A stretch of 64,000 nucleotides of DNA from Forficula auricularia (Eukaryota; Arthropoda; Insecta; Dermaptera; Forficulidae): NCBI GenBank assembly GCA_024734495.1, contig JALMQS010000847.1, positions 186,001 through 250,000 on the forward strand, in the 5' to 3' direction. Within the stretch, counting starts at the first letter, position 1; each line of letters opens with the position of its first letter. Both the position numbers and the translations under genes were made by a program. The notes beneath the pieces are model-generated. The model ran no database searches. It was not told the origin of the DNA and saw only the letters and a list, made by a program, of their open reading frames with translations. Shown here piece after piece: positions 24,460-35,754 of the stretch.

Positions 24460-24553
24460 GTTCAAACAACCCAGAAGATCGAGGAGTTCCTATCGATAGA
24501 ATAATCTACTCTCCTGATGATTGCATGTCTCTTTCTCTGGAATATTTACCAAC
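24460..24553 (+). CDS. Psc: Internal exon of the Psc/BMI1-type gene, linker after the RING region
   Basis: Second coding exon in the window. The acceptor is TTGTTCTGTTCCAG and the donor is AAC|GTAAGT, a strong consensus. The last base of the previous exon (G) plus the first two bases here (GT) make a Gly codon. The reading continues as SNNPEDRGVP and ends near CMSLSLEYLP. This matches the GSNEDRG and SLSIEF blocks that follow the KRRRDFY block in BMI1/MEL18, in the same order and spacing. In the family this linker connects the RING to the RAWUL domain. The exon has 94 nt and ends in phase 2, matching the exon at 60700. The acceptor lies about 280 bp downstream of a long foldback repeat. No alternative frame shows comparable similarity. 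Confidence 0.92.
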
Positions 24554-25441
24554 GTAAGTACAACTATTCATATTTTATTTCTTCTATTCTTCATGCATCC
24601 TCTAGTCTGAAAACTTCCATCATTTTCCTTTCCCTCCTGAAGATTTCCTCTGTTTTTATTCCTTATTAATCATTCATCCAGTTAAATCTTTCACAATGGA
24701 CCTTTTTTATTATTAACAATTTCTCTCTTCTTTTTTACCCTTGAATTATTTTCGTAAATGTTTTCACAATTTCTCCTCTCCTCTTATCATGAATAAATTA
24801 ACATCTTTTTTATCAGTTTTCAACAAAAAATAAACCTGCTTGATTTAAATATATATTTAAGGAAAAGCCATGTTTCTTTATTTATTTGATTCAGATTTAA
24901 TTTGATAAATTAATTAAATTCAGGTTGGATAGCAAATGGTGTTTGGTTGGGAAACGCTTTTCTTTCCACCCCCAAAAAGCTACCACTTTTGAGATTTATG
25001 TTCTGGTCTTGGGCTGGGTATTGAGCAACCACTGAGAAATTCGATTATTTTCCAATTAAATTATCCTCAGCCTTGGCGAATGTACAATCCTGATACCGAA
25101 TCCTTCCACAAGCGACCCATCGACCACCCCAATCCGTAAAATATTATGGCCTGAAAATTGTGCACAACCAGAATATTTTAGTTTACACAGACCTAAACGA
25201 TAATGTAATTGCTATTGATTATTCTATGAAAAAATACCATCAAACAGCTTAATGAAATTAGAGAACATGATTAGTATTAATATTAGAATCCTCTTCAACG
25301 CATCCCTACAGATCGTTCAGTTAATAATATTTATTTTTCCTTTATGTTTTGAAATGGAGTTATCTTAGTTCTTGTTGAAATATTACTACCATTCATTTTA
25401 AAGGGCCATGAAACCCCTTCTTAATCTCACCCTTATAACTA

Positions 25442-26538
25442 CAGTAGAGCGTCGATAATCCGGATTAATTGTGACCGGACCCTGTCCGGATTATCAAAAT
25501 GTCCGGATTTTCGAAAAGAACCAAAAAAAGGTCGTTTGAGTTCATAACAAAAAAAAACTTGCTAAAACCGTTAATAATTCACTTTAGTCGTTAAATAACA
25601 CTGGTCGACAAAAATTTCTCCCCTTAAACTTAACAATGGATTCCAGTAGAGTTTTATACGCTGATTATCATGCAATTTCCCGATTTTTTACAACACGTCA
25701 GAGTTTTGAGATATTATCGGTCAAAACGACAAAAAATGCCATTTGAACTATTTTCAAACCCCATTAGATATTAAACATCAATATTTGAAATCAAAATATT
25801 TTGTTGACGTAATAGAAAACAGCTTCCTCTTTGATTTTCAAATTTCCACTTGTTTTTAGCTCAATTAGAACTCGAGTTATAACTAAAAAACGAAAACTAC
25901 TTGACTATAAAGGATAATAAGCATAATAGATAAAAACATTTTTTTAGTTATAACTCGAGTTCTAATCGAGCTACAAACAAGTGGTAATTTGAAAATCAAA
26001 GAGGAAACTGTTTTCTATTACGTCAACAAAATATTTTGATTTCAAATATTTCTGTTTAATATCTAATGGGACTCGAAAATAGGTCAAAATTGCCTTGTTT
26101 TATCTGTCATTCTGACCGATAATATCTCAAAATTCTGACGTGTTGTAAAAAATCGGGAAATTGCTTGATAATCAGCGTAGAAAACTCTACTGGAATCCAA
26201 TGTTAAGTTTACGGGGAGAAATTGTTTAATTTTTGTCGAGCAGTGTAATTGGAGTAGATAAATAAAACCATTACTTAATATGAACTTATAATTAATTTTA
26301 ATGAAAGAACCTAGATACATAATGTACAATATATACATACCCATATATTTACAGAATACTGCACAACATTGTCAGAATTCTTAAAAAAATCTGTTATTGA
26401 TTTTTGAACTGCAGTAGTGGTGGTGTTTGACAAATATGTACTAGTATGTATATATTCAATTTAACTTTTTTTTCACCGAAATTGAATCCGGATTATCGAC
26501 GGTCCGGATTTTTGACGTCCCGATGATTGACTCTACTG
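25442..26538. mobile_element. pogo/Tigger-like MITE hosting a nested family C copy
   Basis: Left end CAGTAGAGCGTCGATAATCC; right end GGATTATCGACGGTCCGG...CTCTACTG. TA flanks lie at 25440-25441 and 26539-26540. The outer sequence is split by the family C element at 25599-26245. CAGT... ends with GATAATCCGG are typical of Tigger-type elements. Confidence 0.75.
25599..26245. mobile_element. Family C foldback, copy 4, complete, nested
   Basis: Starts CACTGGTCGACAAAAATTTC and ends TTTTTGTCGAGCAGTG. Arms are symmetric about ACTCGAGTTATAACT near 25870 and its inverse near 25950. It lies inside the Tigger-like element at 25442-26538, so it is the younger insertion. Confidence 0.75.
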
Positions 26539-26570
26539 TATGTCTAAAACCAAATTAGAAAAGAGAGCTG

Positions 26571-26674
26571 GTTACCCGTTTCTGTTTGAGCGGCGGAAAA
26601 AATAAACATAATCACCCAATGAACTATTCTGTTTATGTTTATTTTTTAAAACCGGTCGAGTCAAAACGGGTTAC
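26571..26674. mobile_element. Small MITE with GTTACCCG ends
   Basis: About 40-bp arms: GTTACCCGTTTCTGTTTGAG and AAAAATAAACATA, inverted at 26632-26674 with a few mismatches. It has a short loop and is non-coding. Confidence 0.6.
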
Positions 26675-27352
26675 TTGCCTTTTTTCTGAATTCAGCCCAA
26701 GAACCTTCATTTTATTGTAATTTCATTAAGTATAGGTAATAATAATATGAACACTGTATTCCCTTAATCTAATCTCATAAATTTCAATCCAAATGAATAT
26801 AAAATATTTTTTATCGTGTGAAGGTAAAAGAACACTTGATCTGAAAGAACAATACAAGGGCTGTGGTTCTCGTTAAGCTTTTGGTCTGAGTGTATGGAGG
26901 GGTATTTTTATGCTCACAATAGCAGGACGGCATAAAAAAAACTTGCCGGTGATGGTCACAAAGCAAACGGAACCCACTCCCATCCCAAATGGTCGCGATC
27001 AACCAACCAGCCGCCCACATCATCGACCTCCTTCCGACCTTCTCTGACAGAGCGCTATTTACCTTTCAGTTCAGTATCTACCCTTTGGGGTCTTCCCAAT
27101 CATTAACGGTGCGTTTTTATCTCTTGAAACCAAATAGACACTATATTATTATAGAGGTTTTTCCTAAGAAAGCTGACCAAATATTTTTCTCAGTCGTTAT
27201 AAAGCAATAATTTGATAATTTAATTAATCAACTAACATCTTTTCTAAAATTAATTTTATTATTATATTTATCAAAAAATGTTTTTATATAACTCCTGCAT
27301 CAGGATTATCTCCAAAGCATAAAATAAAAAATTTATACATTCAAAGTTAAAT

Positions 27353-27950
27353 AAACTGATGTGGTCACCCACATGACTTTACCATACGCCTGGCCCTTCC
27401 CTTATATTTAATATTTCATAAAATAATTCATAATCATTTCGGGGGAGGGGGGGGGGGGGCAAAAATGGAAATCTAGGCCTTTGGACCAAATTCAACCAAA
27501 TTTTGAATACATAATTGTAATGGACCCCCAGAGGTCTATCAGTGTAAAAACTAACCGCCTACAATTATGTATTCCCCGCATTAATTTTCTGTTCGATTTC
27601 AACCAAAATCTAATCAGATCTTTATCTCAATGCACCAAAACTACATGTGAAACTTAGTTTTGATATTCACTCTAGTTTTTGCAAGTGCGTCCACAAAATT
27701 TTGGCAATGCACAGAAGCACTAACGTATTAACGGACATTTTGACAAAACATTTATTATCTCGAAAAATATAATTTTTTCGATGTTCACTTTTGAGGGCTT
27801 TTTTTGTGGACCGAAATGCCATGGTTTCGACCAATTTTTTGAATCAAAATAGTTTCAGCGGTTTTGAGATATTTCGAAAAAACGAAGCAAAAGAACAACT
27901 TTTTCCATGCACGATTACAATACTTGACCATACCCTTATGCTAAAGTAAA
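27353..27950 (-). mobile_element. Family B element, - orientation, near complete
   Basis: Left boundary AACTGATGTGGTCACCCACA and right part GCACGATTACAATACTTGAC followed by CATACCCTTATG. It contains the family's internal G tract at 27440-27459 (GGGGGAGGGGGGGGGGGG). Confidence 0.7.
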
Positions 27951-28333
27951 TATGAAGTAAAATAATTTGAATCCATGACATTAATTTAGCATATTAACAC
28001 TTACATTTTTTCTACTATTCCAATAAGTGGGATTATTTAATTAATTAATTATTAATTACGCAATTCGAATTCCATATACATATTCTACATTTTGATTTCA
28101 CTTCGAATTCAATAGGGCTAAATTTAACTAGTCTTTATGTCACACATTGAGAGTGTTTTTGTATAATAACAATAAGTCCAAAACCAAAATTAACTCTAGA
28201 GTATAAGTAAATGGTCCTCTTACTTAGTCCCGACTCTTAAACGAAGTGCGAATTTTTTAATATAAATCAGTTAAATAATATAATTTTTAGTTTTTTAATC
28301 TCCCTAAATTCTCCCATCTTCGGGATAAATGAT

Positions 28334-28554
28334 TCAAATGGTGATTTTGGAACGAACAAATAGAGGAGGCTGAGTTGAGGTTTTTTTTTTATAATCTTGA
28401 TAATTCTCAAAAACAATAAATACTGGACATATGAGAAACCTGACCATGTATTTTTTCCAGATATATTTTGTTTATTGGGCCTCCGAGGAGCGAGCCGCCT
28501 CTTACAAAGACAAAAGAGCATTAGACAAATTTATTTACACATCTTTCACACTTT
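28334..28554 (+). repeat. Left copy of a duplication flanking an N gap
   Basis: About 220 bp nearly identical to 28732-28950. Differences are a poly-T length change, GAGCGAGCC versus GAGCGGGCC, and ATTAGAC versus ATTAGTC. See the right copy. Confidence 0.9.
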
Positions 28555-28631
28555 CAGCTTCAGAACAAATTAATTCAGATTCAAAGCGGGTGGCTGAGAG
28601 AGCCAGGATTAATCCTGGCTCACATTTCACA

Positions 28632-28731
28632 NNNNNNNNNNNNNNNNNNNNNNNNNNNNNNNNNNNNNNNNNNNNNNNNNNNNNNNNNNNNNNNNNNNNN
28701 NNNNNNNNNNNNNNNNNNNNNNNNNNNNNNN
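28632..28731. other. Assembly gap of 100 N
   Basis: Exactly 100 unknown bases, the conventional length for a gap of unknown size. The flanking duplication suggests that the two contig ends overlap or represent two haplotypes. Confidence 0.95.
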
Positions 28732-28950
28732 TCAAATGGTGATTTTGGAACGAACAAATAGAGGAGGCTGAGTTGAGGGTTTTTTTTATAATCTTGATAA
28801 TTCTCAAAAACAATAAATACTGGACATATGAGAAACCTGACCATGTATTTTTTCCAGATATATTTTGTTTATTGGGCCTCCGAGGAGCGGGCCGCCTCTT
28901 ACAAAGACAAAAGAGCATTAGTCAAATTTATTTACACATCTTTCACACTT
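28732..28950 (+). repeat. Right copy of the duplication flanking the N gap
   Basis: Starts directly after the gap with TCAAATGGTGATTTTGG and ends at TTTCACACTT, where a poly-T retroposon tail begins. The left copy instead continues into TCAGCTTCAG, so one version carries the retroposon and the other does not. Confidence 0.9.
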
Positions 28951-29245
28951 TTTTTTTTTTTTTTTTTTTATTCACAAAAAATAATCATACGCCACCCGCT
29001 CTATATGTTCTTCTACCGAAAGTGTAAAAATTAAGGAGAGATCCCCTCATCGCCCTATATGTCAAATCGTTTATTGTTTTTTGGGATATACCCAGGGCGA
29101 TAAGGGACTCCACCGTTTTATGCCACCACACTCCCTTCCACGAGAGTGTGATGGCCTCGACCCTGACCGAGCCCGCCCCGACGCCAAATCGCTCCGCAAT
29201 ATTATCCACCAGACTGGAGTTGCCCCTATAAAGTTGTAGGTTTTT
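28951..29245 (-). mobile_element. 5'-truncated LINE fragment with poly(A) tail
   Basis: On the - strand an open frame ends AGGV-stop (about 28985), then a very short 3' UTR with GTGAATAAA and a poly(A) of about 19 nt (28951-28969). The frame contains ERFGVGAGSVRVEA, LSWKGVWWHKTVESLIALGI and GSLLNFYTFGRRTYR, which resembles the C-terminal end of a non-LTR retrotransposon pol protein. The assignment rests on the tail structure and general resemblance; the clade is unknown. Confidence 0.5.
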
Positions 29246-29389
29246 TTTTCACTTTATGCCACGAATATTAATTTAAGAATTATTTTTTAAATTTGCTCTA
29301 TTAATTTTTCTTTTTAACCTGGTTTTTCTATCTTCGCTCCCGAATATAATTTTCCAGATCAATTGTTTTCGAATAAAAGCGATTATTTG

Positions 29390-29855
29390 GAAAGGAATGT
29401 GCCACTGGGCTCATCCCCTGCATCCTTGTAGGCATGTTATTTGATGTGGCTGATGTTCCCCGTGCAAGAGATGTGTTTAATCAGAGAGATTGCGCCCTTC
29501 CCTTCACCCTCTGCGTCAACAAATCCGGCTCGTGCTCTAGTGCTGTTCATTTCCCTATATACCTCGTGTTCTCTTTCCTTTTCCTTCCCCCCCTTCTCTT
29601 TCATTCTCTTTCTCTTTTTCTTAATCCCACTGTGGAGTACAAATCCCAGAAAGAGCGTGGCGGCGCAGTTTTCCTCCACATCGAACCAAATGTTGATCCA
29701 AATTTGGAGGGGCAGAAACAGGAGAGGAAGCTCTGTGTCCGGTGGCTGCCTAGGGAGGGGGATATCAGCTGACGGTGACGTCATCCCCCACGCACACCAC
29801 GTGACCTCCATTGATTGCCACCACCCTATCTTGCACTGGAGCTACTGACTCCCTC
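29390..29855. promoter_or_regulatory. GC-rich island with CRE and E-boxes
   Basis: About 460 bp with GC above background. It contains CAGCTG at 29766-29771, a full CRE TGACGTCA at 29776-29783 and CACGTG at 29798-29803, within 40 bp. A CT-rich run lies at 29570-29630. Three overlapping ORFs (29434-29772 +, 29441-29848 +, 29437-29811 -) have no recognisable domain. Enhancer or promoter is the better guess. Confidence 0.4.
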
Positions 29856-30212
29856 TATTTGCTCGCCCCTCTTTAATATCATCTAAGCCCTACGAATCTT
29901 ATCTTGAAACCCCCATCGCATTAGCCATTGAAAATTATACAAAAAAACCAAGACAAGTTCTTTTAAAACAAATGTCCTTTTAATTACTTGTATTTCTGGG
30001 AAGCCTCTGATGATAATAACATTGTTTCTAATATTTTTGACCATTAAGATTCATAATCTCGTCGAATTATCTTCTCTTCTATGAGATAGCATTGACATAT
30101 TGGCCATTATCTTAAAAATCGTTGATAAAAACTCATACAAGCGCTTTATCATGTTTAGATGCTTGCATTATATTTTGATTAATTTTAATTTTAAATATAA
30201 AACCCCATTTTT

Positions 30213-30415
30213 TAATGCCTTTGGATCCTTGTTCATTTGGATAGTACGTACCAATCAATGTAGTTTTGTGTTTATATGTATTCTTCTTTAAGTGCCATAT
30301 CACCTATCCACATATACCTGTGTTGATTGTGTTTAGCTGTTTTAGACAGATATATTGAATCCTTGTTCATTTGGATAGTACGTACCAATGTAGTTTTGTG
30401 TTTATATGTATGAGT
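30213..30415 (+). repeat. Direct repeat of about 60 bp
   Basis: ATCCTTGTTCATTTGGATAG followed by TACGTACCAAT and TGTAGTTTTGTGTTTATATG occurs at about 30227-30283 and 30359-30411. The first copy has an extra CAAT. Confidence 0.8.
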
Positions 30416-30450
30416 GTGTATATTTAGTATACATAATCATATTAGTCAGG

Positions 30451-30948
30451 TTATTGCCGGTTAAGTTTGTAAAAAGTGTAACGTGACTTAAACTACTGTC
30501 GACACAGCTCACACTCTTGCCTAACCCACTTTCCTCGATTTGAATTTAGACTTCGGATTGTTTAAAAATTGATGATTTTTGGCTAATGCGCTTAGATTAG
30601 ATATTTTTAATGAGATATTCCTTTTAGAATACACAACTTGTTGATTCACCACTGCTGAAGTCTTTGCAACTCTTATTATAATACTTAAAGTAATTTTGAT
30701 ATTTGCCTGTTAAGTTTGTAAAAAGTGTAACGTGACTTGAACTACTGTCGACACAGTTCACACTCTTGTCTAACCCAGTTTCCTCGATTTGAATTTAGTG
30801 TTCGGATTGTTTAAAAATTGATAATTTTTGGCTAATGCGCTTAGATTAGAAATTTTTAATGAGATGTTCTCTTTAGAATACACAACTTTTTGATTTCCCA
30901 CTTCTGAAGTCTGGAACTCTTATTACTTAAAGTAATTTTGATATGAAT
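30451..30948 (+). repeat. Tandem duplication, unit about 249 bp
   Basis: Unit 1 (30451-30699) and unit 2 (30700-30948) align along their whole length, sharing TTAAGTTTGTAAAAAGTGTA, CTACTGTCGACACAG and GGCTAATGCGCTTAGATTAG. Roughly 10 % differences and small indels indicate an old tandem duplication. No coding potential is seen. Confidence 0.85.
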
Positions 30949-32329
30949 ATAAAAGTCATATCAGAACAACAGAACAAGCCTTGACATCTTCTTATAGAAA
31001 ATAGCTTGAACTTTTAATTTTATGTACATTGTACACTTGATTAATTTTTAGGGTTTTATTATTTCATTCTAAAGAATAAAATCGATTCGATGAATTGAAA
31101 CTGGATTCTTTTTGTTTGTTTTTTGTGAGATAATCTGTAATTTTTCTACCTTGCTCCCTGTTTGTCTAATATCTGGATTTTCAATTATTTTCACCCCTGA
31201 TCACATTGATAATAATGGATGCCTTGACCTATGCTTGCTCAGTTAATGTGAAGAAGAAAATGGATGGACTTAAATAGATAAAGAAAGCATGGTAGCAGGT
31301 TGTTAAGTGCGTAATTGTGGTAGACCAGAGGGCCTGCCCTTGCTACTATATTTTGATCTCACGAAGCCCGACCCGGTGCCATCGATCATCGAAAGGTGCA
31401 GCTCTCAACATCATTGACCCCTTCAGCTCTCCTCAACCTTATAAGATGAAAAAAAGCATAAAGACTCAAAGCTCAGAGTCTCGGTAAAAGAAGGAACTTT
31501 TCATCAGATCTCCATAGATAAATATCGTTTGACAGATTTCTATTCAAAGACGCGTCCCTTTCATATGGAAATCACTGATTTTCTCCAAGAATACAGATAA
31601 AAGGATCCAATTCAATGAGGAAATAGAAACATTAAATTCATAAGGCAGCGTTTGTCACAACATTCTATTTATCATATAGAGAGAATAATGGAGTGGCGAC
31701 TTTATTCCAGGAAGACTGGAACCACTCATACATATATCATTGATATTTCGCGTTAAGTATTCTGAGACCTATTAACTATATCGACCCCAGCAAAGCCTAG
31801 GTATTACCAAGTCTCGTACTATAATAGGTAGCTTAAGAAAATTCTATTTTTTTTTTTTTTTTTTTTAGATTTTAAATTTAACATTAAGTATTTAAATTTT
31901 CTAATAAAGATGTCAAGCTTTGCAATTTATAACTCGAAACAAACTCTACACACAAGCAATGGAACGTGGACAATCCTCTTTTAATTAGGAGATAAGTCTA
32001 CCTTCTACGTTCATTTGATATAATGATATAACAAATATCTTAATTCGAACTATTTCATATGGTATATTTATTTAATTTGATATTTTATAGTTATTGTAGA
32101 TAAATACCTAAATATGAAGAACCTCTAGTCAGAAATATCTCATCTGTCTATTACGAAAATTGACTAAGTTCTAGAATAAGTTAATACCAAAATATTAAAA
32201 TAAGATTAAATTATCTTATACAGGGTGCTTCAGGAGAAATAGTAAATATTTTAGGAGGTGGTAGTATAGACGAATTGCAATAAAAATGGCATAAAACATG
32301 TGTCCAATTTTTATTGAGTACAGAGTTAC

Positions 32330-32817
32330 TTCCTGTTTGCTAAGCTGATTGAGCTTAGCAAACAGGAAGTTGCTATTGAAGACATATGTATGGAGCATAG
32401 CCATGTACGGGTGTGAAACCTGGACAATTAGAGAAGAGGAGAGAAAGAGATTAGAGGCTTTCGAAATGTGGTGCTACAGAAGAATGATGAATATCAAATG
32501 GATGGATAAAATTACAAATGAAGAAGTTCTTGGAAGAATCGGAGAAAGAAGAACCTTGTGGAAGAGTCTGAAGAAGAGAAGAGGTCAGATGATGGGGCAC
32601 ACACTGAGACATGGGGGACTGCTTAGGGATATCTTGGAGGGGGAGGTGGGAAAGAAAAGGGGAAGGGGAAGAACCAGATTAGAATATTTCAACCAAATAA
32701 TTGGGGATATGGGATGCCAGACATTTAGAGAGGTTAAACAGCTGGCGGGGGACAGAGTCGAGTGGAGACGGATTGTTGCATCAAACCAGTCTTAGGACTG
32801 TATACTCAATGATGATG
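32330..32817 (+). mobile_element. 5'-truncated RTE-like LINE with 10-bp target duplication and 5' inversion
   Basis: Flanked by ACAGAGTTAC at 32320-32329 and at 32818-32827, a perfect 10-bp target duplication. The 3' end is CAATGATGATG, the short ATG-type tail common in RTE-related LINEs. At the 5' end, 32328-32346 is the exact reverse complement of 32352-32370 (19 bp, 5-nt loop), as expected from twin-primed 5' inversion. Confidence 0.75.
32349..32795 (+). pseudogene. Reverse transcriptase C-terminal fragment of a LINE
   Basis: About 148 residues of open frame inside the LINE. Recognisable blocks are KTYVWSIAMYGCETWTI, RLEAFEMWCYRRMM, IKWMDKITNEEVL, GHTLRHGGLL and GRGRTRLEYFNQII. This is the conserved region after the RT domain in widespread insect endonuclease-reverse transcriptase LINEs. 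There is no ATG at the start; the frame begins at the truncation point. The RT palm and endonuclease are missing, so it cannot be functional. Confidence 0.85.
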
Positions 32818-33510
32818 ACAGAGTTACAGCTGAGTTCAATGTATTTTCGTTTCATGTCTTGGTACACCGGCTCCTATGGGTTGCTATGGGCCTAGTTATT
32901 GAACGTCAGCAGTATGATGTTCAAGTTGTGAAGTTGTTGTGCTTTAGTTTACATTGAAGTTTTCATTGTGATTTGTTGCCCAAGTCTACTGTACTGTAGC
33001 ATGTAAACATGCCGCACGTATTTACACATGCTGACTATGCCGATATTGGGTTACATACTAACAGCTGTATTTCTATACTCAATAAAAATTGGACACATGT
33101 TATTTGGCATTTTTTATTGCAATTCGTCTATACTATCACCTCCTAAAATATTTACAATTCCTCCTGAAACACCCTGTATATTTTGGGCTAGGGGCTAGGT
33201 TGATTCTTTGTTATTTCACTGCATACCCTTTCCCATGATGTTAGGACTTTTAGCAGCCAATTGTCTGTTAAACTCTTTAAAATACAAACGTGAAGAACTC
33301 AACATGATCACTTAAAGCACTAGAAGAAAAAATATGGTACTTGGATTCATTAATTTGTACTATACGGTACACATTGTTGCTACCAATGCTCACTTTTTCC
33401 AAACAATCTTTAGACATGTTTAATTAATTATTATGGAAAATCATGGGTGTTCCTTTTTTAAGTAAGCCCATATGTTGTGTTGAGTTTAGTTTATATTCTT
33501 AATTTTACTT

Positions 33511-33702
33511 AGGAAAAGTGGTGTAGGTTTTAGGTGAAACATGATATTAACTAATAAAGTAAAGGGAATGTAGTTTCAATGAATGAAATAAGTGTGTGAA
33601 ATAAAATAATCTTTAAAGAATTTGGTGTCGGTTCTAGGTGAAACATTTTAAGTTTTATTTCATTCACTGTGAAACTACACACCCTTAACTTTATTAATTT
33701 AT
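33511..33702. repeat. Inverted and direct repeat unit with GGTTCTAGGTGAAACA-type block
   Basis: GTGTAGGTTTTAGGTGAAAC (33521) recurs as GTGTCGGTTCTAGGTGAAAC (33625). Around them, AATAAAGTAAAGGGAATGTA and its inverse near 33690 form a foldback. A relative lies at 59731-59824. Confidence 0.55.
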
Positions 33703-34303
33703 ATTCTTATTTTAATCATATATGCTTCATCCTATCTGCTATGTAATTAATGACAATCGGGATGATTATTTTTTAATCCAATCTAAATATTAACTAAATT
33801 ACTTGAAACTTAATGAAGCCATTTTTACTAAATATATTTCTAACTAAGCAATTAGTATAAATTTGGAAAGTGTATGTATTCTCACATAATCCGAGCAGTT
33901 ATGCAATCCGGAGTATTTGAACTTTCACTCCATTGAGTGAATCGCCGTTTCTCCTTCATTCCATCAGTTGAATTGCAGTTGTCTTTTGATTTAAGAATAT
34001 AATAAATTGTTTTTACTAAAGGTTTTGAAAATTGAAATAAATAAGTGAATAATTAAATACTATTTTTAATTTAATAGAATAACATGTGTAAAAAGAGTTT
34101 GACATTTCCTCTACCACTGATTCAGCTCGTATTAATTATAGTGACGTAAATCGAATATATTTGCAGTTGCTCAATTGCCCACACTTGTGCAAGAGACTCA
34201 AGATGCGATTGTAATTAGCACCATAAAAATGTATAGGCAGATAGCGTTCGTTTAATCTTCAAGATATAAATATTATTTCTTTCAGATCAATATACATAGA
34301 TAC

Positions 34304-34955
34304 TAGGGTGCTCCTTATTTTGGATATGTTCGAATATTTACGCTGACAGGGGTTCATATGCTTAGAAATAAATCCAAAAAAAAAATATCCCCTAAGTTTC
34401 AAGTCTCTATCTTAATTTTAACCTAGTGCTACACAGCGATTAAGTTTCCCATCTAAATAACATGGGGTTTTTGGCATTGAACGATCAATTTTTTATTCCG
34501 GCCAAAGTAATGGTTTAAAAAATTTGAAACTCTGTAGACTTCATCCTTATAATAGTAGCTATCCTTCAGAATTTTTACAGATTTTTAGCTATTATAATTT
34601 TGGAGTCTTAAACTTACTAATACTAAGATATTACAGTATTTTATCTAGATGTAACTCCAAAATTATATTAGCTAAAAATATGTAAAAATTTTGAGGGATA
34701 GCTACTATATAAGGATAAATTCTACAGAGTTTCAAATTTTTTCAACCACTATTTTGGCCGGAATAAAAAATTAATCGTTCAATGTCAAAAACTCCATGTT
34801 ATTTAGATGGGAAACTTAATCGTTGTTTAGCACTGGGTTAAAATTGAGATAGAGACTTGAAACTTGGGGAATATTTTTTTTTTAACTTTATTTCTAATCA
34901 TATGAGCCCCTGTCAGCGTAAATATTCGAAAATATCCAAAATAAGGAGCACCCTA
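34304..34955. mobile_element. Family A foldback, copy 4
   Basis: Ends TAGGGTGCTCC and GGAGCACCCTA, so both termini share the same G-to-C variant. ACATAGAT lies directly after the right end and two bases before the left end, an 8-bp target duplication with a 2-bp offset at the left. Confidence 0.75.
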
Positions 34956-35754
34956 ACATAGATTCTTTAAAAATGCAACATTTTAAGTTTTTATTCCCCA
35001 TTTTTTTTGACCATGTATTTTTTAAATGGACTTTAAAGTGTCGATATCAGTCTTATTTAGTGGCCAACGTTCTGGCATTTAAAAAAAATTCTTGAAAAAC
35101 ACTTTTGTTTGTAGGTACTACTTGAAAATTGTCCTAAAATCTTTTCGGAAAAAACATATTCTTATACATTCAATATAAAGTAACTAAACTTAATTTGATT
35201 TTTCATTTATTGGATAATGCAATATTTCCCAGCCCTGTTGAAATCCAACAACGAACTGTGTGTGAACAAATTTTAATTTTGGCAGCTGTAATGATTTTAC
35301 AGCTTGGAATATTTCAACTTGTCACCCGAGTTTGGAATATTAATTGCAATGCTTGTGGTTTACTTTTTCCGATTTATTTTCGCCCCCACTCCGTTCGTAT
35401 ATATCACTCATTAATCTTTGGTCTCTGCTCCAGGCATCCATCATTTATCCGGATCAAAAAATCTTAATCAGAACTAATGACCATTTTGTGCATTCAGGTT
35501 GTCATCACGTTTTTCTAATTTTTCTTTTTTGCTTGAATAAAAATGTAACTCTTGACCGGCTATAATCTGATCTCTACACTAATTTACACACACGAACACA
35601 AATGGCCAAAATGGGCTATAGTTCCTGAAGGTCTTTGTAACTCTTCAAATGTCATTTTCTAAAATATTTCTATCATATGAACTTACAATTTTATATAATA
35701 TATACATTTCAAAATAATATTTACTATGGTTATTTATTTTATAGAGGAAGTATC

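Larger units (their letters stand above)
32221..33176. mobile_element. TIR element with CAGGGTG ends, interrupted by a LINE
   Basis: Inverted repeats of about 110 bp: CAGGGTGCTTCAGGAG...TAGTATAGACGAATTGCAAT at the left and the complement at the right, ending CTCCTGAAACACCCTG. TATA flanks both sides (32217-32220, 33177-33180). A LINE fragment (32330-32817) splits the interior. Superfamily not determined. Confidence 0.7.

Noticed and set aside
28431..28918. ORFs running through the N gap
   Set aside because: They depend on unknown bases and on duplicated contig ends.
29434..29848. Overlapping ORFs of 112-135 codons on both strands
   Set aside because: Open frames in three registers at once reflect GC composition, not coding.
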